Part shown: positions 1 to 7,647 of the stretch, one piece after another
Position numbering within the stretch: position 1 is the first letter of the stretch
Layout of the letters: each line of letters starts with the position of its first letter
From: an uncultured Ktedonobacteraceae bacterium
GTDB taxonomy: Bacteria > Chloroflexota > Ktedonobacteria > Ktedonobacterales > Ktedonobacteraceae
NCBI GenBank assembly: GCA_955652655.1
Contig: CATPCK010000816.1
Coordinates: forward strand, 1-8,989
DNA length: 8,989 bases
Direction of reading: 5' to 3'
Position numbers and translations under genes: made by a program
The notes under the pieces: model-generated
What the model was told of the DNA's origin: nothing
Seen by the model: the letters and a program-made list of their open reading frames with translations, nothing else
Databases searched by the model: none

Positions 1-681
1 ACGTCGTGCGCGACGAAATCGAATAAGCAGGTATGCGCCCACAACTACTACCGCAATCACTACTGCACCTATCCAGCTGATATCCCTGGCAATTTGTTCT
101 ACCTGGGCGAATTTATCATGAAAGACGCGCCCTGCTACGAAGCCAATTGTGCCGAAGATAATTGCCCATAGAATACCTCCTGCCGCATTATAGAATAAGA
201 AGGTGAGCCAGCGCATGTGGTTAACTCCTGCCAGGAACGCAGCCCATGTACGCAGCACAGCTATAAAACGACCAAAGAAAACGGTTTTATTACCATGTTT
301 CTCAAAGAACTGTTCAGCACGCTTGAGATGCTGCGGTTTCAAAAAAACATAGCGTCCATATCGTTCGACCAAAGCGCGACCTCCTGTTCGTCCGATATAG
401 TAGCCTATATTGTCTCCAATAATTGCACCCAGCGCTGCAAAAGCGATAATCAGTCCAATATGTAATTGAGGCACAATAGTGGCCGCCGAAAATGACGCCA
501 GCAGGAGCATTGTTTCACCGGGGAAGGGAATACCCGCACTCTCGATCATGATAAAGACCATAACAGCGAGATATCCCCACGCGCGCAGCGCATCCTGCAA
601 GATCTGCAAGGAGATAAGTGCTGCCAATGGATCTATATGCCATTTGAGCATGTGGACCCTTAAAATAGGTAACCAGCGCAT
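1..681 (-). CDS. DedA family (VTT domain) membrane protein, C-terminus cut by the window edge
   Basis: I translated this frame by hand from the ATG at 681; it stays open for 227 codons to the left edge, so the 3' end is missing. The start is supported by GAAGGAAAG just upstream. The fragment shows the DedA signatures: ESAGIPFPGE at residues 47-56, GDNIGYYIGR at 89-98, then FFGRFIAVLR at 135-144, AG at 151-152, GG at 168-169 and W172. Hydrophobic stretches lie at about 37-50, 58-88, 135-153, 160-184 and 203-220. DedA proteins are inner-membrane transporters or scramblases; some (UptA) return undecaprenyl phosphate to the cytoplasmic face, and others affect envelope stress and pH homeostasis. 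The acidic and arginine residues that the family needs are present. It follows the MptB-like gene by 41 bases with no visible terminator, so it is probably the last or a late gene of the glycosyltransferase operon. The family call is firm; the substrate is unknown. Confidence 0.93.
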   Translation of the reverse strand, partial: MRWLPILRVHMLKWHIDPLAALISLQILQDALRAWGYLAVMVFIMIESAGIPFPGETMLLLASFSAATIVPQLHIGLIIAFAALGAIIGDNIGYYIGRTGGRALVERYGRYVFLKPQHLKRAEQFFEKHGNKTVFFGRFIAVLRTWAAFLAGVNHMRWLTFLFYNAAGGILWAIIFGTIGFVAGRVFHDKFAQVEQIARDISWIGAVVIAVVVVGAYLLIRFRRARR

Positions 682-700
682 AGCTTTCCTTCTTTATGAA
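682..700 (-). promoter_or_regulatory. Ribosome binding site that decides the DedA start
   Basis: The minus strand reads CATAAAGAAGGAAAGCT before the ATG at 681. The AAGGAA core is 4-5 bases from the start. No later ATG in the frame (residues 11, 41, 45) has a comparable site. Confidence 0.65.
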
Positions 701-722
701 TAAACCTCTCGTTAAAAGTAAA

Positions 723-2456
723 TCAGTAATTTTGTGTAATTGTATAGTCAGTCTCTAGAGAATGCAAATCAGGTTCTTTTTTGGAAGTGAGGAAAAAGAT
801 AAATACTACTAAGGGTAGGCCAATCAAAGTTATCCAGTTAAACCCGCCCCAACCACCTATGGCTACAAAATATGTGACAAATGCAGTGGCGGAGAAAGTC
901 AATGCAAAAGCCACCAGCGCTCGCCCGAAGCGATCACGTGTTGTGGGAAGGCTAATGGCTGCCAGGCCTACAAGCCATGTGACATACCACGAAAAGAACC
1001 ATGGTGTTACTACAAGGAGTAATCCCAGCGTGGCGAGAGATGCGAGTATCATCGTGCGCGTGGTGGGCATGCGCCATAAACAGACCGCTCCCATACCTAA
1101 CGCGCAGAGTAGCGCGACGAGATTGATCACATTCCAGGTGGTGTGATTGCTCAAAACAGCGATTGGCAAATAGCTCCAGGATGTACGAGCAGGTAACCCA
1201 TGTAATTTAACCCAATCATGCATTACCCTCAAGAGAGAATTTTCTGAATAGTATGCTGATGGCGGCGAAGAAAAACTACTGATGATGGAGCGTATACTGT
1301 GCCGGATCCAGAAAGGTGCGTAGAAGATCCATGCCACTAAACCACTGGTGATTGCCGCTAGAAGAACCTTGGGGAAGATGCGCCTCCAGGATCGAGACAC
1401 TGTCGACTGGTTATCTTGAACATCTAGCAAATTTGAAGAGTAAGCATGGCGACTCATGAGCACCAGGAAAAAAAATATAAGTGGTGCCGCGGTGAATTTT
1501 ACCAGCACGGCGAGCGTAAAGACGATGATCGGCGGCAAGTAATGAGCTGGCCGAGCGAAACCTCGTTGCTCTGCCCGTAAGGTCAACAGGATACCCAGTA
1601 ACAATAAAGTGACCATAAACGTGTCATTATGCCCACCCTGGCAGCTTTCCAGTAATACCAGCGGATTCCAGGCATAAAGCAGCATTCCAAGGGTTACGGT
1701 ACGCGTTGAACGCCCCATCTTCTTCAAGATAGCAGCTACGAACCATATATTGGTCAGGTGCGCAGCCATGCCAAATAAGCGAAAGGCGAAGAGATACCCT
1801 AATGGAAAACTACCCGATAGCAATGCCCACAGTGAACAGACTGCCAACCAGACAGGTCCGTAGGCGGAAGTTGCAAAATTCCAATCATCATAAGATGTCA
1901 GAGGATCCTTGGGGTAGGCAGATAGCGTTACAAAATACGGATTGGCATGATGGGCCACAATCGTTCGGCCGTAGCCTGCATAAACAAATATATCACGCGA
2001 AAGCATTGCTGGAGTGAGTACATGGATGAACCCAAACACTATTACGCCGAAGATGATCACTCCTATGATGCGTCTATAATCGCCTCGCTCCGCTAGCCGG
2101 TGGACAAAGAAGGCACAGAAAGCATAGATACCAAACTCCAATACCAGGAGTAGCGAGAACTCGATATCGTTCGTTATGAACATCGAAGCGCGGCGCAATG
2201 GTTGTACATGTAGATCATATGGCAGCCATGCTCCCCATAGCAGGAGCAACGGGTTGGTCGGTATTGATAACAGGTATGACTTACCGGCCAGGTGTAGTAG
2301 CGGAGTAATACTGACGCAGATACAGAGCAAATATGCAATCGCGCCGGCTATCAAAGCCCTGGCTCGTACAGGCGCTACTTGCTGCCTGGTGGCTACCTGC
2401 TCAAGAGGTCGATCAGGTAATCGCGCTGTTTCTTCCATTTTTTTACCCATCAGCAT
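723..2456 (-). CDS. Polytopic GT-C mannosyltransferase, MptB / GT87 (DUF2029)-like
   Basis: A 577-residue integral membrane protein with a short charged N-terminus (about 1-32) followed by roughly a dozen hydrophobic segments. It resembles the polyprenol-phosphate-mannose-dependent alpha-1,6-mannosyltransferases (MptA/MptB) and GT87 enzymes. After the second or third membrane segment it has SRDIFVYAGYGR at 153-164, whose aspartate D155 is the likely catalytic or metal-binding residue of the first outer loop. NPY follows at 172-174, YGPVW at 199-203, WNPLVLLE at 263-270, GGHND at 274-278 and TPWFFSWY at 484-491. Such enzymes move mannose or another hexose from a polyprenyl phosphate to a glycan outside the membrane. 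It starts 6 bases after the PIG-V-like gene, whose TAG stop lies inside the ribosome binding site TTTAGGAG, so translation is probably coupled. The ATG at 2456 is only 3-4 bases from that site; the ATG two codons later (2450) is better spaced and may be the true start. The sugar and acceptor cannot be read from the sequence. Confidence 0.85.
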   Translation of the reverse strand: MLMGKKMEETARLPDRPLEQVATRQQVAPVRARALIAGAIAYLLCICVSITPLLHLAGKSYLLSIPTNPLLLLWGAWLPYDLHVQPLRRASMFITNDIEFSLLLVLEFGIYAFCAFFVHRLAERGDYRRIIGVIIFGVIVFGFIHVLTPAMLSRDIFVYAGYGRTIVAHHANPYFVTLSAYPKDPLTSYDDWNFATSAYGPVWLAVCSLWALLSGSFPLGYLFAFRLFGMAAHLTNIWFVAAILKKMGRSTRTVTLGMLLYAWNPLVLLESCQGGHNDTFMVTLLLLGILLTLRAEQRGFARPAHYLPPIIVFTLAVLVKFTAAPLIFFFLVLMSRHAYSSNLLDVQDNQSTVSRSWRRIFPKVLLAAITSGLVAWIFYAPFWIRHSIRSIISSFSSPPSAYYSENSLLRVMHDWVKLHGLPARTSWSYLPIAVLSNHTTWNVINLVALLCALGMGAVCLWRMPTTRTMILASLATLGLLLVVTPWFFSWYVTWLVGLAAISLPTTRDRFGRALVAFALTFSATAFVTYFVAIGGWGGFNWITLIGLPLVVFIFFLTSKKEPDLHSLETDYTITQNY

Positions 2457-2467
2457 CTTCTCCTAAA
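2457..2467 (-). promoter_or_regulatory. Ribosome binding site overlapping the stop of the PIG-V-like gene
   Basis: The minus strand reads TTTAGGAGAAG before the ATG at 2456, so the TAG stop of the upstream gene is part of the AGGAG site. Ribosomes ending the PIG-V-like gene are well placed to restart. Spacing is 3 bases to the ATG at 2456 and about 9 to the ATG at 2450, so the second may be preferred. Confidence 0.7.
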
Positions 2468-3605
2468 CCATCCAGCGATTCATGATAAAAAGCATGCTCA
2501 GCGTGGCGAGTAAGGTAGGAAATACCAGCATAATTGCCTGGTGAAGACGCGGATGCTTGATGCCAAGCATTGACAAAGTAATAAAGGCAGGAAACATCTC
2601 CAGCACAAAACGCTGATTTGACTCAAGCGGGTCAGGTGCCGCAATAGCGGGGCTGAGTATCACATAGAGGAGTGCTACACCCATCCAGATACTATAACTT
2701 GCTCGTAACTTGTTTTTCCCCACTATTGCTAAGGCGATAAAGGCCAGCGTCGCGCTCAAATCAAGGAGATTGTGTACTTCATTAAACGAACCAAAAGGTT
2801 GATACCAGAATATTTCGGTGAGTGACTGCCACATTCCTTGCCATGGCCACGTTGTATGGCGCCCCCAATGACTCTGTACCGCGACAAAATCAAGTGGATT
2901 ACCCGAAATATACCAGCAATAGATGGCGTAGAGAGCTGTTCCCAGTGGTATGAGCAAAATTGGTAAGATTCTGAGCAGCATATTCTGCCGGGAGGCAGTG
3001 ATGCTTTCGCGTGTCATCCATAGCTCGACCATATATGGAATGACCAGGAAGATGCCCGCTGACCGTGTCAATGCAGCCAGCAAACCGAGAAGGCCTGCTA
3101 GCCACCAACGCTGCTGTCGCATAGCGAGAAATGTACTTGCTGTCAGTAAAAGAAACAACGACTCATTATAGGGTGCGAAGAAGTAGAAGGCGGTCGGAAA
3201 TATACAGAGATAGAGCAATGTGCGTTGCGCGACCTGCTCTCCTCCTGCCTCGACGGCAAGCTGGTAGATCACGAATAGCGCTCCGAGCAATGCTGCATTA
3301 CTGATAATGGTGCCCACGAGCAGGTAGCTCCAACTGCCCAATACATGTGCGAATGCCGTAATAAGCAGGGGGAACAGGGGAAAGAACGCGACATCATACG
3401 GTGTTTGATAGCCAAATTGAGCGATTCGCACATAGTTTGCCCCATCCCAGTGATTCCAGGATGCTAATATGCCCACTATATCGACCGGGTTACTCGAATA
3501 TTTGGGTGCTGTAAGCAGGATATAGCCAACATATGTCACCATCACCAATACCAGGCGAGTAGCGACGAATAACCATATAATGTCTCGAACAGGAGCACGT
3601 TTCAT
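2463..3605 (-). CDS. PIG-V-like (Mannosyl_trans2) GT-C mannosyltransferase
   Basis: A 380-residue protein with about ten membrane segments, matching the bacterial relatives of GPI mannosyltransferase 2 (PIG-V). The first outer loop carries WNHWDGANYVRIAQFGY at 50-66, with the expected W-x-x-W-D-x-x-x-Y and IA-x-x-GY pattern; D54 is the likely catalytic base. FFPLFP follows at 74-79, then FPTAFYFFAPYNESLF at 136-151 and LTRSAG at 179-184. Near the C-terminus, ESNQRFVLEMFP fits the conserved Arg/Phe-Pro segment of the family. In eukaryotes PIG-V adds the second mannose of the GPI anchor from dolichyl-phosphate mannose; bacterial members probably use polyprenyl-phosphate sugars, but most are uncharacterised. 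The start lies 3 bases after the TAA of the 656-residue gene, and its ribosome binding site AGGTGA lies in the last codons of that gene, which points to coupled translation. The length is usual for bacterial members. Confidence 0.88.
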   Translation of the reverse strand: MKRAPVRDIIWLFVATRLVLVMVTYVGYILLTAPKYSSNPVDIVGILASWNHWDGANYVRIAQFGYQTPYDVAFFPLFPLLITAFAHVLGSWSYLLVGTIISNAALLGALFVIYQLAVEAGGEQVAQRTLLYLCIFPTAFYFFAPYNESLFLLLTASTFLAMRQQRWWLAGLLGLLAALTRSAGIFLVIPYMVELWMTRESITASRQNMLLRILPILLIPLGTALYAIYCWYISGNPLDFVAVQSHWGRHTTWPWQGMWQSLTEIFWYQPFGSFNEVHNLLDLSATLAFIALAIVGKNKLRASYSIWMGVALLYVILSPAIAAPDPLESNQRFVLEMFPAFITLSMLGIKHPRLHQAIMLVFPTLLATLSMLFIMNRWMV

Positions 3606-3608
3606 AGC

Positions 3609-5579
3609 TTATATCACCTGCCAAACTGAATCATAGCCGAACTCCGCGACACGACGTAAGTCAGGGTTTGATTCCATATGTGCCAGGAGGTTATGCGCTA
3701 TTGTTGGGCTATAAAATTGAAGATGAAGCACGACATACTGAATATGATACTGTTTTATAATGGATAAACTAGGGCCTGATGGGAAGTTCATCAACAGCGT
3801 TGACATGTAAAAAGTCAATGGTGGTCGATAGCCACTCCAGCCGTTGGCAATGGGATGAGCATGGTAGATTGCATAGTAGTCATACCATGCTTCATTCTTT
3901 GTTTCAAAATTTCTGTCCACACCCGCCATCGGAAGCTCTACAATAGGCTGCTGATCTCCATGGGTAGCAAGCCATCGGTAGACAGGAGGGATGGCGCTGC
4001 CAGTTGGTACTGCTGTAACGGGTAAAAAAGCTGGTAATGCTTCTAGTAAAATGGCAAGAGGAAGTGCGACTAGCAAGGTTTGAATTGCTATTCTTCTTAA
4101 ACGAAGGAACCTGGCACGACGTTGGGAAATGTTCCTCTCTTCAGGAGTCTGGAGTTTGTCTTTTGCTACAACTTTCCCGCTCACCATGGTCTGTAACCAG
4201 GATACCGTGTATGCAGACGAGAGTGCGAGTACAATCAATAAGACGCCGATAAGGCGGGCCGGCACGCGTAGACCAGCGAAACCCGGCAGTATATAGTAAG
4301 CAAGCATCCAGGGTAGAGGAATATTTGGTGGAACGAGTGGTAATGCTGTAGTACCAACAAACCTGGATGGAGCATAAACAAATGTCGACCCGCTAGGTGT
4401 GGAAAAATGCAAGGCAGGGCCAAATACGAATAGTAAAACAACCAGTCCGGTCCACACATACGGGCGTATTACGGTCAGTTTCTGCCGGAAGATCAGTATG
4501 ATACCTGATGCCGTCAGAGCTATGGTTACCAGGCCCAGGAACAGGTAATGTTCACTGTCATATGGAAGTGCCATCCCGTGGTAATCGTTGATGCCGTACA
4601 ACCAGTTGAATGGTACTGCAAAGCCAAAATCAGTTAGCGTAGCGCTATAGTTTGTTGTCTGGTCAAGTGATCGTGTGAAGCCCTGGCTCAGCGATGCAAG
4701 ATAGGGCGCCATAAGAATTCCAAGGAAGAGAAACATCACCGTCAAAACGATCGCCGGTCTCATTCCACGTGATAAGAGAGATTTGAGATATGCTCCCTTG
4801 TTAGAACGCACTTGTGCCACGAATGGTTTCGCATAACGGAAGAGCACAAAAGCAAGCAGCGCGTAGCTCAAGAAGATACCATAATAGATACTACTTAGTA
4901 ATTGAAGGAGGTAAAACAGGGCAAAAAGAATCCAGTGACGCCAGCGGCCCTGTTCGAGTGAGAGATCCAGGTACAAAAACGCTAAAGGCATCCATTCACC
5001 AGCGACGATGTGGATATGATCGATCTGTCCCAGTCGATAGGGTGCGAAGGCGTATATCAACGCCGCCACAAATGCTGCGAAAGGCCTCCCAGTGTAATGA
5101 CGCGCCATGATATACATGTTAATGCCGCACAGTAGAAACATTAAATAGAAGGTGATATTATAGGCAAGTACAGGGTTGTGGGTGAGAAGAAAGAATGGCG
5201 CAAAAAGAATAGCCTCCCCCAGGAGATTTTCAGAAAATGATAATGAGCGGCTATTGGGATAAAGTATTTGTGCCTGCCATAAATGTGTAGGTGCATGCAG
5301 TAATGTCGTCGTATCCCAGGCCATTGTCCACATATTCAGCAGTGGATCCCACCACTCCCCGGCAACCTCGCCTGTGAGATTAGGCGTATAGCGGACAGCC
5401 ATAGCAACGACCAATCCCACTAAAATAAGCAGGTACAGCGCATCGTGCCAGTTCCATCTCTGGTCCAATTTAGCAGGTGCGCCCTCTTCGAGAGTTGCTT
5501 TCCGTTCATGTTTTGCATTCTTTTGTTGTATTGATACCGCCGAAGCATCGACGAAAGAGCCAGCAGATTCAGTACTCAT
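3609..5579 (-). CDS. Large GT-C-like polytopic membrane protein with outward C-terminal domain, function unassigned
   Basis: A 656-residue protein with a hydrophilic cytoplasmic N-terminus (1-44), about eleven or twelve membrane segments and a soluble C-terminal domain from about 521 to 656. I recognise a widespread bacterial pattern but cannot give a characterised relative. GEWWDPLLNMWTMAWD at 74-89 resembles a GT-C first outer loop, with D78 and D89 as candidate catalytic residues. FSENLLGEAILFAPFF follows at 115-130, then FAPYRLGQIDHIH at 178-190, EWMP at 195-198 and GLRVPARLI at 436-444. The C-terminal domain has YRWLA at 534-538, ELP at 548-550, HAHPIANGWSGYRPP at 573-587 and YVVLHLQFY at 615-623. 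Such proteins are usually labelled membrane protein or possible glycosyltransferase; YfhO-like or 6-pyruvoyl-tetrahydropterin-synthase-related membrane proteins are alternatives. It lies 21 bases after the PMT-like gene. That gene's TGA is in the same frame, so the start cannot lie further upstream. GGAGG is present but 15 bases from the ATG. A role in the same glycan pathway is inferred from the operon. Confidence 0.8.
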   Translation of the reverse strand: MSTESAGSFVDASAVSIQQKNAKHERKATLEEGAPAKLDQRWNWHDALYLLILVGLVVAMAVRYTPNLTGEVAGEWWDPLLNMWTMAWDTTTLLHAPTHLWQAQILYPNSRSLSFSENLLGEAILFAPFFLLTHNPVLAYNITFYLMFLLCGINMYIMARHYTGRPFAAFVAALIYAFAPYRLGQIDHIHIVAGEWMPLAFLYLDLSLEQGRWRHWILFALFYLLQLLSSIYYGIFLSYALLAFVLFRYAKPFVAQVRSNKGAYLKSLLSRGMRPAIVLTVMFLFLGILMAPYLASLSQGFTRSLDQTTNYSATLTDFGFAVPFNWLYGINDYHGMALPYDSEHYLFLGLVTIALTASGIILIFRQKLTVIRPYVWTGLVVLLFVFGPALHFSTPSGSTFVYAPSRFVGTTALPLVPPNIPLPWMLAYYILPGFAGLRVPARLIGVLLIVLALSSAYTVSWLQTMVSGKVVAKDKLQTPEERNISQRRARFLRLRRIAIQTLLVALPLAILLEALPAFLPVTAVPTGSAIPPVYRWLATHGDQQPIVELPMAGVDRNFETKNEAWYDYYAIYHAHPIANGWSGYRPPLTFYMSTLLMNFPSGPSLSIIKQYHIQYVVLHLQFYSPTIAHNLLAHMESNPDLRRVAEFGYDSVWQVI

Positions 5580-5600
5580 GATCTGATTAAGATGCCTCCA

Positions 5601-7388
5601 TCAAGTAATTGTCCCAGGAGTATGTGCCAGGATAAGACAGTAAATGGTATTTCCACCCATGATCACATGTACGACATGTGAACGCCATGCTTCTGGAATT
5701 GCAAATCCGCGTTGTATTAAGTGCATTGGCCACACAAGATAATCAAACGGAAAACTGGCGCTGGTAGGTTGTACCTCGCTATATGTGAGCCTTCCTTGAA
5801 TATCACGATTGTAACTATACCAGGATGAATGGTAATCGCCATGGTTGAGTGTACCTGGCAGTGCGACGATTCCTACCCTTCCAGACGAACGAGTATGTGC
5901 TATCAGCCACAAAGCTGCTTCTCGGTAGCCTGGATAAGCTACCTGTAACACTGAATTCTCACCGTTGAAAATTTCGCTGGTGTACCCTTCCGCCGCATAG
6001 CTGGTCAACAAGCCAAGGAGATGTGGCCCAACAAAGAGTATGAAGAGAACTGCCGGTACAACAACAGAGCGAATTTTGATGCGCCGTCTACCGGTCGTTA
6101 CGGGGCTTCCAGGTGCTGTTTCTTTTTGTATGTGGCTTTCAGTATTCACGTGGCTCGCCCGAAATGCCTTAGAGACAAATCGAACAAGCGCGATTATGCC
6201 ATAAGCACCTGCTAACGCGATGGGAGGAGCCAGGGGTAAGTGATAATGTGTGCCAACAACTATGTTCAGAAGGCTAAACATGCTCACAATTGAGACGAGC
6301 CAGGTACATAGATACGCGATACTGGTTACTTCTATGGTCGATAGGTTCGCTTTCTTCAGGTGGAAACGCACCAGTTGTATCACCGAGTATACGAGAAAAA
6401 ATACCGCGGGTAGGGTAACAAAGATACTGAGCTTGGCGAAAATAATGTAAAGGACTGCCCAATGAGGAACATGCTCTCCATATTGACCTGCGAGAAATGT
6501 CAGGTGGCCTGTTATTGAATGACGCCACTCGAAGAGCACACTTTGCAGCAGGAGGCTGTATGGTTGTTGCCAGATGGCCGGGTCAGCGATGAAGAAGATC
6601 ACAGGTATCAACAAGAGGGCAATTAACCACCATTTCCATGGGACCAGTGGTCGTTGCTTGATATCCAACCTTGGACGGATCGCGATGAAATAGTACGCTG
6701 TAAAAAAGATCATGCCCGGTAGGGCGAGGACCGCTGTATATTTGCTGGCAATTCCTAATCCCATTAGCAATGCTGAAAGCAGGTATAATCGTGGTTGGTG
6801 GATTGCGGGCCAAAGTATGAGGTAGGCTACGGTGATCAGCGCTGTCATCGTCATATCAAGATAGGCCAGCGCACTGAAATACACCAGCCAGGGACTGAGC
6901 GCAAGACAGAGTGCTGCAAGTAGGGCGACGATACGACCAAAGGGTGCGCGCCCCAGCCAGTAGATGGCTACGATCAAAATTGTACCACTGAGAATGCTAG
7001 GAACACGAGCAGCGAAGAGTTCGCTCAACAGCCTGCCAAGGTGGGCATTGAGAAATATGCTAAGACCGATCAGTAGTTTTACAACGGGGGGATGTTCATA
7101 GTTGAATAACCATTGATTCGACGTGATACGGAGATGGAGTAGAAGAGGAAAATAGGCTTTCCCACCCATAATATAGATTATCTCATCCGTAACCAGGTCA
7201 AGCTGATGGGCCAGGATAATTCGCGGCACAAGCGCAGCAAGCAACAACACGAACACAATAATGCCCTCAATCCATGGAAGAAAGGCTCTGCTCGAGTGGA
7301 TTACTGCGTCGGTTTGTGGAAGAAACTGCCTCTTTTTATTGGTTTTTGGCAGGGAATCATCAGTAACCGTATCATAGTTGGTATTCAT
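5601..7388 (-). CDS. PMT/ArnT-like (GT39-type) membrane glycosyltransferase, first gene of the operon
   Basis: A 595-residue protein of the dolichyl-phosphate-mannose protein mannosyltransferase superfamily. A hydrophilic head (1-36) precedes the first membrane segment. The first outer loop carries the expected acidic pair: VTDEIIYIMGGKAY at 66-79, with D68-E69 as catalytic candidates. NYEHPPVVKLLIG follows at 96-108 with the typical E-H-P-P, then the loop AYLDM at 175-179, SKYTA in a later helix, and HYHLPLAPP from about 381, the usual mark before the last helices. About eleven or twelve membrane segments end near residue 465. The remaining ~130 residues form a soluble, probably outward-facing domain. 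These enzymes take a sugar from a polyprenyl phosphate and pass it to a protein, lipid A-like lipid or glycan outside the membrane. The ATG at 7388 directly follows an in-frame TAA, so no earlier start is possible; the ribosome binding site (GGA) is weak. The promoter proposed just upstream makes this the lead gene. Confidence 0.87.
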   Translation of the reverse strand: MNTNYDTVTDDSLPKTNKKRQFLPQTDAVIHSSRAFLPWIEGIIVFVLLLAALVPRIILAHQLDLVTDEIIYIMGGKAYFPLLLHLRITSNQWLFNYEHPPVVKLLIGLSIFLNAHLGRLLSELFAARVPSILSGTILIVAIYWLGRAPFGRIVALLAALCLALSPWLVYFSALAYLDMTMTALITVAYLILWPAIHQPRLYLLSALLMGLGIASKYTAVLALPGMIFFTAYYFIAIRPRLDIKQRPLVPWKWWLIALLLIPVIFFIADPAIWQQPYSLLLQSVLFEWRHSITGHLTFLAGQYGEHVPHWAVLYIIFAKLSIFVTLPAVFFLVYSVIQLVRFHLKKANLSTIEVTSIAYLCTWLVSIVSMFSLLNIVVGTHYHLPLAPPIALAGAYGIIALVRFVSKAFRASHVNTESHIQKETAPGSPVTTGRRRIKIRSVVVPAVLFILFVGPHLLGLLTSYAAEGYTSEIFNGENSVLQVAYPGYREAALWLIAHTRSSGRVGIVALPGTLNHGDYHSSWYSYNRDIQGRLTYSEVQPTSASFPFDYLVWPMHLIQRGFAIPEAWRSHVVHVIMGGNTIYCLILAHTPGTIT

Positions 7389-7439
7389 TTACATTTCCAA
7401 TTGGATATATAAGGTAATTCATATTCGAGACCGTTGGCA

Positions 7440-7469
7440 AGTATATCATACTGCCTGTATCATAGTCGA
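7440..7469 (-). promoter_or_regulatory. Candidate sigma-70-type promoter for the glycosyltransferase operon
   Basis: On the minus strand, TCGACT (7469-7464, four of six matches to TTGACA) and TATACT (7445-7440, five of six matches to TATAAT) are separated by 18 bases. Transcription would start near 7433 and leave a leader of about 45 bases before the ATG at 7388. An alternative -10, TATGAT, lies slightly upstream but lacks a good -35. The call is based on sequence match and position only. Confidence 0.5.
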
Positions 7470-7502
7470 GACACCTGGTACTGATATGAGAGAGCGGAAG
7501 GA

Positions 7503-7525
7503 ATGCGCTCCAAATGAGCGCGCAT
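7503..7525. repeat. Short inverted repeat upstream of the promoter
   Basis: GCGCTC (7505-7510) and GAGCGC (7516-7521) are perfect reverse complements around a 5-base spacer. With a two-base slip the match extends to ATGCGCTC and GAGCGC(GC)AT. It lies about 34 bases upstream of the proposed -35, which would suit an activator or repressor site, but it could be a chance palindrome. Confidence 0.3.
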
Positions 7526-7573
7526 AAGCAGGTTTCTGTGGTGCGACTGTGGGAGTGTGAGTTCATATCCAAT

Positions 7574-7628
7574 AAAAAACGGGAAGCATCTCGAGCTTTT
7601 AGTTTGACTTGAAATGCTTCCCGTTTTT
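7574..7628 (-). terminator. Strong intrinsic terminator after the E1 gene, bidirectional in form
   Basis: A perfect 15-base inverted repeat pairs 7575-7589 with 7614-7628 around a 24-base loop. The stem core is CGGGAAGCAT, flanked by A/T runs. Read on the minus strand, the hairpin begins 19 bases after the TAA/TGA end of the E1 frame at 7648 and is followed by a run of six T then ATT. The plus strand also has a T run, so it could stop transcription both ways, but no plus-strand gene points into it. Confidence 0.88.
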
Positions 7629-7647
7629 AGATGTCGTCGTGTATGCT

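Larger units (their letters stand above)
7389..7647. other. Intergenic region between the E1 gene and the glycosyltransferase operon
   Basis: This 259-base gap separates two transcription units pointing the same way. It holds a hairpin terminator close to the E1 stop, an imperfect inverted repeat around 7503-7525, and a candidate promoter near 7440-7469. Short open frames here are not supported by ribosome binding sites or by recognisable protein sequence. I see no tRNA, riboswitch fold or repeat array. Confidence 0.7.

Noticed and set aside
217..703. Two plus-strand open frames of 82 and 74 codons.
   Set aside because: They lie opposite the DedA gene, which has clear family motifs; their translations show no recognisable domain and have no ribosome binding site.
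682..722. Possible terminator or separate promoter between the MptB-like and DedA genes.
   Set aside because: The 41 bases contain no hairpin with a T run and no convincing -35/-10 pair; only a ribosome binding site is visible.
781..1146. Plus-strand open frame of 121 codons.
   Set aside because: It is antisense to the 3' part of the MptB-like gene and its basic, low-complexity product is typical of a reverse reading of membrane-protein codons.
7372..7572. Minus-strand 66-codon frame upstream of the operon, possibly a leader peptide.
   Set aside because: It has no good ribosome binding site, begins before the proposed transcription start and overlaps the start of the PMT-like gene in another frame.
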